DNA of 28,293 nt from assembly GCF_964355755.1 (NCBI RefSeq), contig NC_092670.1, forward strand, positions 41,343,795 to 41,372,087. Reading direction: 5' to 3'. A program made the translations under genes and the position numbers. The DNA comes from Antedon mediterranea (taxonomy: Eukaryota; Echinodermata; Crinoidea; Comatulida; Antedonidae). A model generated the notes under the pieces. It was not told the origin of the DNA. It made no database searches and was given only the letters and a program-made list of their open reading frames with translations. Shown in pieces: positions 16,871 through 27,361 of this stretch; positions within the stretch are counted from its first letter, which is position 1; every line of letters begins with the position of its first letter.

Positions 16871-17165
16871 TTCAAAATGGCCGCCATTTTAAAAAAATGG
16901 AATAAATTTCTTATTAAAACATGTGCACGTTATGACGTTGATTGACATCACATAAAATGATAGGCCTATGACAACAACATGGTTAATTACACAAAATGGT
17001 GGCCATTGTGAATTCCAATTCCAAAATGGGCGCCATTTTTTAAAAAGGGGTTAAATTTCTTATTAAAACGTGTGTAAGTTAAATTAAATTAGATTGAAAT
17101 GACACAAAATGATGTGCCTAATGACAACAACATGGTGATTAACACAAAATGATGACCATCAGGAG
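16871..17165. repeat. Two diverged direct copies, about 148 bp each
   Basis: The stretch from 16871 (ttcaaaatggccgcc) to 17018 is repeated from 17019 (ttccaaaatgggcgcc) to about 17165. Both copies share aaatttcttattaaaac, cacaaaatgat and atgacaacaacatggt. The copies lie just inside the left arm of the transposon-like element. Confidence 0.8.
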
Positions 17166-17469
17166 GTCTACAGTATAGTACACTTCTTCATATTAAAACA
17201 TCTCATAAACTTCTTCAGTTAAATGACAATTAACTCTGCCAAATGAAATATTTCTAATCAGTGAGCTGTCTTAAATGCGATATAGTAAGTTGACCTTCAT
17301 TCGTTCTCTACTATTGTATCCATCAAATTTCAACAGACTTATCTGTGATCCCAACAAGCTTGTTCAGAAACAAATCAGCAACAGTACTGCAATACCTCAT
17401 TTCACCCCCAACTCATACTTTCTTATATACAGTACTGTACCAGCTGACTATGTGATACGACAAAGAATC

Positions 17470-18420
17470 TCTATAGGAGTCCTCTTTTACTTTGATAAGT
17501 TTGTCACCTGTATTCACCGTCATATATATTTTTTGCCAATATTAGTCCTTTTCTTAGGATCCCATATAGACAGTTTGCCTTCTACAAAACTTTTACCAAT
17601 GCCTCAAACATTTTCTGTCCAATGTCATCATGCCATGGCCAACAAACACCTCTGTGAGAATTGCAGCATTCTATTAATCAAGATATCATCTCTCTTTAAA
17701 TGTTGGCTTTCAAACTCATCAACTAGATTTGCCAGCTCTGATGAAATAATTAATTTGTGTTATTCCAATGATATCATGCTCAATGACCTTGATCAATTGA
17801 TGTAAATCCAGCAAGTCCCTTTGTCCTGGATACATGTCGTCTCATAAACTCCAATATCAGTAATCTGTTGAAAGTGATACAGCGGAAGTAACCGGCCATA
17901 GTTCAGGTGGTCATGAGCAAAGAAATATTGCATGTGTACTTTCCATGTGTGCAGATATCGTTGTCTTGTGTCTCTGACATATATAGGGATAGTTTAACAA
18001 CATCATTTAGATTTCGACGACTCTCTGTATTCAAGTTAATATATTTATGATCAGCGTTTTTCAAACAAAATGATACGTCACTTAGAATCTTTTTCTCTGT
18101 CTGCATTTTTTCTAGAAAAGTGTCAGAAGTTGTAGAGAGAAAGCAGAGTTAGTATGTGCTTATGTGACATCCTTTAGAGATGTTTTCCATTTAAGATATT
18201 TGTGTCACTGTTGTATAGGTAATACAAGTTCAGTTTCAACAAAAGCACTGGCCTCAACACTATTTTCACAATGCACATGTCAAAAAGCCATATAATTCAC
18301 CAGGTCGAAATAAGAATTGCTTCTTGATGTCATCGATATCCACCTCCACTAATCTCGGGCAAGAGTCATCACCAGGCATTATCATGTCTTTCCCTAGTAC
18401 ATGAGTTTTTATACCACACC
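17470..18420 (-). pseudogene. Degraded transposon-encoded protein of unknown family
   Basis: Minus-strand reading reveals coherent protein stretches broken by stops and frameshifts. About 50 residues near 18420-18267 include GKDMIMPGDDSCPRLVEVD and FRPGELYGFLTCAL. A stretch near 17980-17820 includes YFFAHDHLNYGRLLPLYHF. A later stretch near 17760-17640 includes ELANLVDEFESQH. The 'H.NYgRlLPLY' type of motif is, from memory, found in uncharacterised repetitive proteins of invertebrates and fish. No catalytic triad could be assigned. The position inside inverted repeats suggests a former transposase or accessory protein. The + strand open frame at 17275-17805 is its antisense shadow. Confidence 0.5.
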
Positions 18421-18659
18421 CATTTGCACTCATCAAACCAGTGTATAATGGTGGTCATCAGTTGAGATTGTAGAAGATGAGAAATGGGAGTTAATGCTGC
18501 CTATGAAGCTTGTGAATGAGCTGTATCTTTCCTTCAAGCTTCTGCCAAAAGTTGACAGGTTGAAAACTTACCAACCATACTGGTGACTATGGTCCTGAAG
18601 GTTCAGATATTGAATTACATGGCAATAACGCATTCATTATTTAACACCATATATATACA

Positions 18660-19760
18660 GGATTTCACAATCTATATAATAAGTGAGAGAGTTTGTACGT
18701 TTGTTTGTTTGTTATACAAATGCACATAACTTTACATATTGGGTTCAAATGACCAGAATTGTACTGGGAAAGTTCTAAACTACATTTGAACATCATCCGC
18801 CATCTAGGATCCAAGTTAAGCTTGGTTCCCACTAGGACGCAACGCAAGGACGTAGATGCAACGCAAACCAGTTGACCAATGACAAGCGACTGTCAAATAA
18901 ATCCATCGCTTGTGACTGGTCAAATGCCTTACGTTGCGGTACGTCGTTGTGTTGCGTCTTTAGTGGGAACCAATCATTAGGGGCCAAAATGTGGTCAAAA
19001 TGGCCCACTTTTTCTCACTTTCGATGTTTGTTCTGTTTTAGCACGTAAATTGACCGCAATTGTACCGGGAATTTAATTTTGCTTAGGCTAGGGGTAGTAG
19101 GCTATCACATTGACCAGATCTGTGTGGTAGGAAATTGTTTTAATAATTTTAATTAGCCCTGGGAAGGCAGTGGGGATGTAGGCCGGTCACCATGACCGAA
19201 ACTGCTGTACTGGGAATGTTTTAAACTACATCTGAAAACTGGCCCTGAGAGATTATGAGTTGGTAGTGATGGCTAACATAATTTGTACTGGAAACGTCTT
19301 AAACACAATCACCTAGTATCTGAGATGTGTTGGGAGGGAGGAAGAGGGGCGGAAATACTGGCGGAAATACTGACGTAATGAAATATAACGTGACTGGAAT
19401 TGTACTAGGAAAAGTTACTACATTTGAACTGTCCATGGGAGGAGTTAGGTTTGTTATTGTGGCTGGGATGGTGATAAGAAAAAGAAGGCTGTGGCCGCAG
19501 TATCTTATTATATTATATATATCAGCCAATATGACACCTATTCATTTACACAGTTTACAACGTACTTAAAACATAGGCCTATCACAGCTATGTACACCCC
19601 TACCCCTAAAGTTGCATTGAAATTTGTCCTGGGAAGAATTTGTTTTTAAAAAAGAGTGTGGGATGTTATTGGAGGTTGGTGAGTATAGGGAGACACCTGG
19701 TTCTGAGAAGGCTTTAAACTAATTTAGAAACCCACCCTGGGGTGGGTATAATTGCTAGTA
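18660..19760. repeat. Degenerate repeated motif region
   Basis: Variants of 'gaattgtactgggaaagttctaaactacatttgaa' recur near 18755, 19057, 19198, 19285 and 19396, and more weakly near 19700. Spacing is irregular and they are often followed by ccct-rich sequence. They look like an old, diverged tandem or dispersed repeat inside the transposon-like element. No gene is supported. Confidence 0.5.
18822..18973. mobile_element. Foldback MITE, about 152 bp
   Basis: The terminal 13 bases TTGGTTCCCACTA and TAGTGGGAACCAA are perfect inverted repeats. The inversion continues imperfectly inward (gacgcaacgcaaggacgta against its complement, then ttgacca / tggtcaa and acaagcga / tcgcttgt), so nearly the whole element folds into one hairpin. 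No clear target-site duplication was seen. It is nested within the larger 16.6-20.4 kb element. Confidence 0.85.
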
Positions 19761-20390
19761 AGGTATAAATACACTTGTTTTATATTGTGGTCTTGTCTAA
19801 GAAAGTTTTACTTTTATGAAAAGAAATGAGATCTATAATTTAGATTTAGAAGTTATTGTTGCTGAATATTTGATATCAATGTAAGTTGTTCCATACTTTT
19901 GCAACTCCAACTTTGAACGATTAGGTAATTCAAGAGTCGTAGTATAGGGGTATTATATATTTATTATATAGAGAACATTGACCACTTTAGACAGCCTAAT
20001 ATTTAGACAATGCTATGAGAAGTGACTATTTTAGAACATTGTGTACAAACAACAAAAATCATTTAAAGAATTAAATATTTAGTGGCGGCAATTTTGAAAT
20101 CTAAGATGGCCAACAGATTATCGCTTTACATAGTTAAGATTGTATAATGGGTAATACCATAAAAACGGACTTGTTCCACATTCATAATTTGCATTATTGG
20201 TGATATTCTGGTTTTAAATAGGGTTATTTGAATGTTGCCGACCATCTTGAATTTGGTCCTTAAAATTTCTTTAAAAAAATGGCAACATATTTTTTTTCAT
20301 TCCTTATATTATCAAGATATGAAATAAAGTCAAAGTTTGCTTTTAACAAAAAATATACACGACATTCATATAAACGACATACCGGCCTAC

Positions 20391-21040
20391 ACTACTAAGA
20401 GAGAATCCCATGAAAGCGTAATTTAAGGCCGTTTTATTCAGATTTAAGGGTAGCCAACTTTTTGAAATTTTTTTGGCACATAAATAAAATACTGTGTGCA
20501 AAAGAAATTGCACGAGGTCCGATGCGATGAATGTGCGCAAATCCTTTTTATCAACTTTAAAAATGAAGTGGCCCTTAAAGTTCAATATGCCTATATGTTA
20601 GATGTATGAGAGCAGTTGATTGTGGACAAAATCAGCTCCCGTTTTTTTAATGTTATTTGACACCTTTTGGACTTTTATTGGGATCTGGATTTACTAGTAA
20701 TGAGCAAGGAACTCAAATAAAGGAAAGTAAAACTTTTTTTTATTACAGAAAATTACTAGATTCAAGTGATTAAGACCTTCTACACCTAGGCCCACGGATA
20801 GACAAAGCTTGTACCATAAGGGCTATTCAATTAGGGTTAGGACAATAATACCGCGTCTCTTCGGCCTTTAAATCAGCCAATCAGAGCGAAGCGTTGTTGT
20901 GCTAGGCAACACATCACTATTCATTCATATGCAAATACACAAGCAAGCACAATAGCGTTAGGGCAAACAAACCAAATAATAAGAAAGGAAAAAGGTGTGC
21001 AGTCGCCGTTGGGAGAAATCCGGGAATATATAGATCATGG
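20391..21040. other. No gene; promoter-like motif cluster
   Basis: No coding exon was seen. Between 20877 and 20936 lie a CCAAT box (CCAATCAG), an imperfect RFX X-box-like GTTGTGCTAGGCAAC at 20896-20910, and a perfect octamer ATGCAAAT at 20929-20936. No obvious gene begins downstream. Confidence 0.4.
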
Positions 21041-21073
<33 letters not shown>

Positions 21074-21190
21074 GATAATGATAATGATAATGATAATGAT
21101 AATGATAATTATAATGATAATGATGATGATAATGATAATGATAATGATGATGATGATGATGATGATGATGACGACGACGACGACGACGAC
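21041..21190. repeat. Compound trinucleotide/hexanucleotide microsatellite
   Basis: The tract passes from (AAT)n through (AATGAT)n and (GAT)n to (GAC)n over 150 bp. The open frame through it (20997-21206) is a low-complexity artefact. Confidence 0.97.
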
Positions 21191-22165
21191 AGGTAGCGCG
21201 TTCTAGATCCGCGGAGCGGCGAGAGAAAACGCATTTATTGTCACCAGATTTCCGATTAGATCGTGGAACGAAAAGTCGGGTGGGATCCTTAGAGGAGCGA
21301 AGTCGACACCTTTAATTAAATGAAAGCTGGTCACCAAAACTAGGTGACCAAACAAAGGAGCTGGATACACATTTGCCTTGCCACAGACAACCAGGTGCTC
21401 AGAGACAACAACCAAGACAGAGGCACCCCAAAGATAATGCTGCTGGCCTGGAAAAAGTATACTAAACAATTCTAAGTCCAAAACTTTAAGAGACTTCATG
21501 ATTTCCATATGCCTTAATGAATAAATGTGTTTTTTAATAATGTTTAAAAGTATCAACAGTTTTGCAAAATCTTATATAGAGCTCGGTAGATCATTCCATA
21601 GACGAAGAGAAGATCAATATAACCTTTAAAGTGTACGTATCATATTTATGATTTATTATGAAAAAAAAAGTTGATTAGTCATCATTAAAGATGTATTGTT
21701 CTCCTAAAACATGAAAAATGAAGGTTCATTAAATCAGACTTTGAATAGGTTATTTTGTAGTTTTAATAAAGTTAATAACCTCCATAGAAAAAACACGAAA
21801 AAATTATGTTTTCAAATAGAAAAGAAAAGACAAAAAACCCATTGGCTGGTGGCCAATTTGACTATTTTTTGCTTTAAATACCAGTTTTTCAGGTAAATAC
21901 ATTTTTTTCAATCCAGTTTTTGGTCAAAGTGGATAACTATTATGGGACATTAAAATGGCATATTTAACAACAAACATTTGAAGAATTATTTTTTTAAGGG
22001 GACAATACATCATTAATTGCATATTAAATTAAACAAATATGATTAATTGCGGTATGTAATAATCTATCTACACCAAAGTGGTCACTACATAGTAAATACA
22101 CAATTGTTTCCTAAACTTTTATTCAGGTTTCTATATAGCTCGGTGGTCTGATGCGTCTATAAAAA
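21191..22165. other. No gene recognised
   Basis: The first part (to about 21300) is GC-richer and the rest AT-rich. A 117-codon minus-strand frame at 21203-21556 has no recognisable domain and no supporting signals. A TTTTTCAG-GTAAAT context at about 21885-21898 is splice-like but has no coding partner. Confidence 0.5.
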
Positions 22166-22170
22166 TCAAT

Positions 22171-22936
22171 TAGTTCCGAGAAGTTCCGAGTAGTTCCTAG
22201 AAGTTCCGGAACTTCCGGAACTACTCGGAAATACTTGGAAATACTCGGAACTACTCGGAACTTCTAGGAACTATTCGGAACTACTCGGAACTACTCAGAA
22301 CTTCTGGGAACTACTCGGAACTATTTGGAACTTCTCGGAACTTCTCGGAACTACTCGGAACTACTCAGAACTACTCGGAACTACTCGGAACTACTCGGAA
22401 CTACTCGGAAATACTCGGAACTTCTTCAAACTTCTCTGAACTTCTCGGAACTACTCGGAACTACTCAGAACTACTCGGAACTTCTCGGAACTTATCGGAA
22501 CTTCTCGGAACTATTCAAAACTTCTCGGAACTACTCGGAACTACTTGTCAATATTCGGAACTACTCGGAACTACTCGGAAATACTCGGCATTACTCGGAA
22601 CTTCTCAGAACTTCTGGGAACTTCTCGGTACTCCTCGGTACTTCTTGGAACTTCTCGGAACTTCTCGGAACTACTCGGAACTACTCGGAACTACTCGGAA
22701 CTACTCGGGACTACACGGGACTACTCGGAACTACTCAGAACTACTCGGAAATATTCGGAACTACTCGGAATAACTCGGAACTACTCGGAACTACTCGGAA
22801 CTACTTGGAATTTCTTGGAACTTCTCGGAACTTCTCGGAACTACTCGATACTACTCGGAACTACTCGGGACTACTCGGAACTACTCAGAACTACTCGGAA
22901 AGACTCGGAACTACTCGGGACTACTCGGAACTACTT
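22171..22936. repeat. 10-bp satellite, block 1 (CGGAACTACT-type)
   Basis: The decamer CGGAACTACT and its close variants (cttct, aatact, gggact) repeat almost without gaps. Since 30 bp makes ten codons, any open frame reads as a decapeptide repeat of ELLGTTRNYS type. The first 38 bases are in the opposite orientation (ttccgagtagttcc). They meet the main array at the perfect palindrome AAGTTCCGGAACTT (22201-22214). Confidence 0.97.
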
Positions 22937-23313
22937 GAAATTACTCTTTTGCACGTACCGATACTTTAAAATATTCGTCTATCAACAATTTTCCTGTTAT
23001 ATGGTCATCATTACCCTCCATAATCAAAGATCAAGCAGTTACTCTTCCTTTGAAAAATTTCCTGTCGAAATTGAAAAAATATCTGCTTGATCAACGGTAA
23101 ATTAATTTTAATTGTATAGGTGTATTTTAAATTGTGTCACACAGTAACACAAATTAATTAAATTTTTTATATATTCTGTATATTTTATATTCATTTTTAA
23201 ATTGTATTAAGTTGTATGTTACAGGGGTTGCGGACACAAATGTGTTATGGCGCTCTGTTGCTGTCGCAACCCCTGAACCGCTTGTTGTCGAATAAAGAAA
23301 TGAAAGGAAATTA
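22937..23313 (+). mobile_element. 3' end of a non-LTR retrotransposon with 7-bp target duplication
   Basis: The target site GAAATTA flanks the insert at 22937-22943 and 23307-23313. The insert keeps the end of a reverse-transcriptase ORF: one frame reads DQAVTLPLKNFLSKLKKYLL before a TAA near 23098, like the C-terminus of many CR1/Jockey-type ORFs. It then has a 3' UTR and the tail aataaagaaatgaaa. The insert is strongly 5'-truncated (about 360 bp). Confidence 0.75.
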
Positions 23314-24412
23314 GAACTTCTCGGAACTTCTCGGAACTACTCGGAACTACTCGGAACTACTCGGAACTACTCGGAACTTCTCGGAACTACTCGGAACTAC
23401 TCGGAATTACTCATCAATATTTGGAACTACTCGGAAATACTCGGAACTAATCAGAAATACTCGGAAACACAGGGAAATACTCGGAACTGATCGAAACTAC
23501 TCGGAACTACTCGTCAATATTCGGAACTACTCGGAACTACTCGGAACTACTCGGAAAAACTCGGAAATACTCGGAACTTATCGGAACTACCTGGAACTTC
23601 TCGGAACTATTCGGATCTACTCGGAACTACTCGTCAATATTCGGAACTACTTGGAACTACTCGGAACTATTCGAAACTTTTCAAAACTACTCGGAACTAC
23701 TCGTCAATATTCGGAACTACTCGGAACTATTAAGAACTACTCGGAAATACTCGGAAATACTCAGAATTTATCGGAACTACTCGGAACTACTCGTCAATAT
23801 TCGGAACTACTAGGAACTACTCGGAAATACTCTGAACTTATCGGAACTACTCGGAACTTCTCGGAACTATTCGGAACTACTCGGAACTACTCGGAACTAC
23901 TCGGAACTATTTGGAACTTCTCGGAACTTCTCGGAACTACTCGGAACTACTCGGAACTACTAGGAACTACTCAGGACTACTCGGGACTACTCGGAACTAC
24001 TCGGAACTTCTTGGAACTTCTTGGAACTACTCGGAACTACTCGGAACTACTCGGAACTACTCGGAACTACTCGGAACTACTCGGAACTACTCGGAACTAC
24101 TCGGAACTACTCGGAACTTCTCGGAACTACTCGAAACTTATCGGAACTACTCGTCAATATTTGTTACTACTCGGAACTACTCGGAACTACTCGGAAATAC
24201 TCGGAACTACTCAGAACTTATCGGAACTTCTCGGAACTTCTCGGAACTACTCGGAACTACTCGGAAGTACTCGGAACTACTTGGAACTACTCGGAACTAC
24301 TCGGAAATACTCGGAACTACTCGGAACTACTCGGATTTACTCGGAACTACTCGGAACTACTAGGAAATACTCGGAAATACTCGGAAATACTTGGAAATAC
24401 TCGGAACTACTC
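23314..24412. repeat. 10-bp satellite, block 2
   Basis: This block has the same decamer as block 1, in the same orientation. A long run of nearly perfect units lies at about 24025-24120. The variant TCGTCAATAT recurs at irregular multiples of about 10 bp (near 23510, 23631, 23702, 23792 and 24152), so parts of the block were duplicated as larger units. Confidence 0.97.
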
Positions 24413-26345
24413 AAGGATACAAGGATACAAGGATACAAGGATACAAGGATACAAGGAAACTTTATTCATCCCAACTTGGGAAATTGTGTTGCTGTCTTAT
24501 AACAATGCCGTAAAGAAAAGAGAAATGATAGGCATAAAACATAAGTGTGATAAAAATATAACAAAAATGGTGTATTCGTAATAAATTCCCCTATCTTTGA
24601 AATCTTTCATTATAGTCTCGTATGCCCATTGGGAGGAAGGAGAGACGATGGCGTTCAGTGGATCCCCGTGGCGGCCTCAGTCTACCACTACGTTCCATAA
24701 GGCAGTCGGCAATGTCCGAGTTAAGAGGATGACTAACATCATTCCATATCACTCTAAACATATTGCGCAACCGTTCATGATAGACCGAGTCCACCACAGG
24801 TAATTCACATCCAACCATCCTCCCTGCCCTCCTCACCAACCTGTCTATTCTATCCCTATCTCCCCTACCAACATTCCCACCCCAACCCACCAGACAATAT
24901 CCCCAAACAGAACTAATCACTGACAAATAAAACATACGAAGGATATGGCTATCGACATTAAATGAGCGTAGTTTACGTAGGCAGTACATTCGTGAATTTA
25001 GTTTCTTTATAATGTAATTTATGTGTTCCCCCCAGGACAGATATTCATCAAAAACCACCCCCAAATACTTAAAACTAGATATTTAGCATTCTTTATTAGC
25101 ACGTCTTTAGCCTCAACCCTCTTTTTAGTCAGGAAATCTATCACCATCTCTTTGGTTTTTGAGACGTTCAATTCCAAATAATTTAAATCACAATATTCTA
25201 CAAATCGTTTAATTTCTGAAATATACTGAGAAGCATCATCCCCCCTGATTAACTCAATGAGAGCAGTGTCGTCAGCGAATTTAATAGCAGGACAGGAGGT
25301 TTGGTCATTAGATCTAAAGTCAGCGGTATAGACTGAAAATAAAAATGGAGTCAACACCGTACCCTGGGGTGCGCCTGTGTTTGTACAAATTAAATCCGAG
25401 ATGGCTCCTGTACTTAATTTAACATATTGACTACGATTTACTAGAAAATTATATATAAAGAATATTAGTGAGCGCGGGAGTTCCATATTAAACAATTTAT
25501 TAATTAGAAGGTGAGGTTGAATAGCGGAGCTAAAGTCATAATACATGATTCTCACAGAGTGACCGAATTTAGCTACGCCTTCAAGATGAGAGTATATCTT
25601 TTCGAGTTTAAGCAATATAGCATCTTCGGTGTTTCGTGAACTTCTGTACGCGAATTGCAGAGGGTCTAAATATTGGGAGATTAACGGCTTTAACTTATTG
25701 AGGACAATCCTTTCACACACTTTCATAACAACAGAGGTTAAAACAATTGGTCTGAGGTCGTTCTTTTTCGGGACAGGAACTATACATGATTTTTTCCAAA
25801 TGTCGGGCAGTAAATGATTTAAGAAACAAACATTAAAAATGGTAGTAAAAATTCCAGCTAACTGTGAGGAACATGTTTTAATAACTTTTGATAAGATAAA
25901 GTCCGGGCCAGTTGCTTTAGAAGGTTTCTGGCGGGAAAAATATCTCCTCACTTCTGCTACATCAGTTTGGAACTCGTATGCACAGGCGTCGTGATCTGAT
26001 CGTAGGGTGTCCTCGATAACCTTCTGTTCAGATGCAAAATCATATTTGTCAAACCTGTTGTAGAAGTTGTTAAGTTCATTTGCGTGTTGTTCGTTCATAT
26101 TACTATTTGTTACGTCCGGCTTTGATACGCTTGAGTAACCACTCATTTGTCGCATGCCTTTCCAAACTTTGTTTGAGTCGTTACCACCGAGATTATTTTC
26201 AATTTTCTTCTTATATATACGTTTCTGTTCCTTTATTTCACGTTTAAGTTCATGTTGGATGATTTTAAGTTGATCTTTATCACCGCTTTTGAACGCGATT
26301 TTTTTTCCTATTGATGATTGCTTTAACACTCGAAGTGATCCATGG
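24413..26345 (-). mobile_element. 5'-truncated CR1/Rex-like LINE inserted in the satellite
   Basis: The minus-strand element consists of a reverse-transcriptase ORF remnant, a 3' UTR of about 130 bp with an AATAAA, and a 3' tail of (GTATCCTT)-type octamers seen on the + strand as repeated aaggatac at 24414-24455. Octamer tails instead of poly(A) are typical of CR1-like elements. The endonuclease domain and 5' end are missing. The + strand flanks on both sides are the 10-bp satellite, so the target was the array itself. Confidence 0.88.
24591..26329 (-). pseudogene. LINE reverse transcriptase, frameshifted
   Basis: The upstream part (26329 to 25019, 436 codons) has the RT fingers-palm sequence. 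Motif A (YYDFSSA) lies at residues 263-269, GAPQGT at 319-324 and the catalytic FADD at 351-354. The frame then shifts near 25065-25080 and continues in another frame (25064 to 24591) with GVVFDEYLSWGEHINYI, RAGRMVGCELP and a C-terminal end near DYNERFQR. After DFSSA the usual few residues before IQPHLL seem to be missing, suggesting a small in-frame deletion. RT copies element RNA into DNA at the nick during target-primed reverse transcription. This copy cannot be autonomous. Confidence 0.88.
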
Positions 26346-27361
26346 CTTGTTACTCGGAACTACTCGGAACTACTCAGAACAAATCGGAACTACTCGGAAC
26401 TACTCGGAATTACTCGAAACATCTCGGAACTTCTCGCCACTACTCGGAACTACTCGGAACCACGGAACTACTCGGAACTACTCGGAACTACTCGGAACTA
26501 CTCGGAAATACTCGGAACTACTCGGAAATACTCGGAACTACTTGAAAATCCTCGGAAATATTCGGAAATACTCGGACCTTCTCGGAACTTCTCGGAACTA
26601 CTCGGAACTACTCGGAACTACTCGGAACTACTGGGAACTACTCGGAACTACTCGGAACTACTCGGAAGTATTTGGAACTACTCGGAACTACTAGGAAAAA
26701 CTCGGAAATACTCGGAAATACTCGGAAATACTCGGAACTACTCGGAACTACTCGGAACTACTCGGAACTACTCGGAACTACTCTGAACAAATCGGAACTA
26801 CTTGGAACTACTCGGAATTACTCGAAATATCTTGGAACTTCTCGCCACTACTCGGAACTACTCGGAACTACTCGGAACTACTCGGAAATACTCGAAAATA
26901 CTCGGAAATACTCAGAACTACTCGGAACTACTCGGAAATACTCGAAAATACTCGGAAATATTCGGAAATACTCGGAAATTATCGGAACTACACGGAACTA
27001 CTCGTCAATATTCGGAACTACTCGGAACTACACGGAAATACTCGGAACTACTCGGAACTTATCGAAACTAATCGGAACTACTCGGAACTTCTCGGAATTA
27101 CTCGGAATTACTCGTCAATATTCGAAACAACTCGGAACTACTCGGAGCTACTCGGAGCTACTCGGAAATACTCGGAAATACTCGGAAATACTCTGAACTT
27201 ATCGGAACTTATCGGAACTTCTCGGGAAGTACTCGGAACTACTCGGAACTACTCGGGACTACTAAAAAATACTCGGAACTACTCGTCACTACTCGGAAAT
27301 ACTCGTAACTACTCGGAACTTATCCGAACTTCTCGGAACTTTTCGGAAATACTCGGAACTA
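26346..27361. repeat. 10-bp satellite, block 3
   Basis: The decamer array resumes after the LINE in the same orientation. A segment from about 26360 resembles one from about 26780: both include aacaaatcggaacta, a gaatta/gaaacat-type variant and cttctcgccactactcgg. That points to a duplicated block about 420 bp apart. TCGTCAATAT variants occur near 27003 and 27112. Confidence 0.96.

Larger units (their letters stand above)
16570..20390. mobile_element. Decayed DNA-transposon-like element with long inverted repeats
   Basis: The left arm (about 16570-16910) is mirrored by the right arm (about 20050-20390). Matched pairs include tagtgtaggcc / ggcctacacta, gttaaaagcaaa / tttgcttttaac, aatatgttgccattttttaa / its inverse near 20272-20292, and aagatggccgcc-type motifs in both arms. 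The arms are diverged by many substitutions and small indels, which implies an old insertion. Inside are a degraded minus-strand coding region, a tandem duplication, degenerate repeats and a nested MITE. The exact ends and target duplication could not be fixed by eye, and the superfamily is unknown. Confidence 0.6.

Noticed and set aside
17275-17805. 176-codon + strand frame
   Set aside because: The minus strand in the same interval carries more coherent, though broken, protein-like sequence. The + frame has no recognisable domain.
20997-21206. Ile/Met/Thr-rich frame
   Set aside because: It is a translation of the compound trinucleotide microsatellite.
21203-21556. 117-codon minus-strand frame
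   Set aside because: No recognisable motif, no promoter or splice evidence; composition looks like chance.
24597-24803. + strand 68-codon frame
   Set aside because: It is antisense to the 3' part of the LINE reverse transcriptase.
22325-27196. Long frames made of ELLGTTRNYS-type decapeptides
   Set aside because: They follow automatically from a 10-bp satellite without stops. Several frames are open at once and no start or splice context exists.
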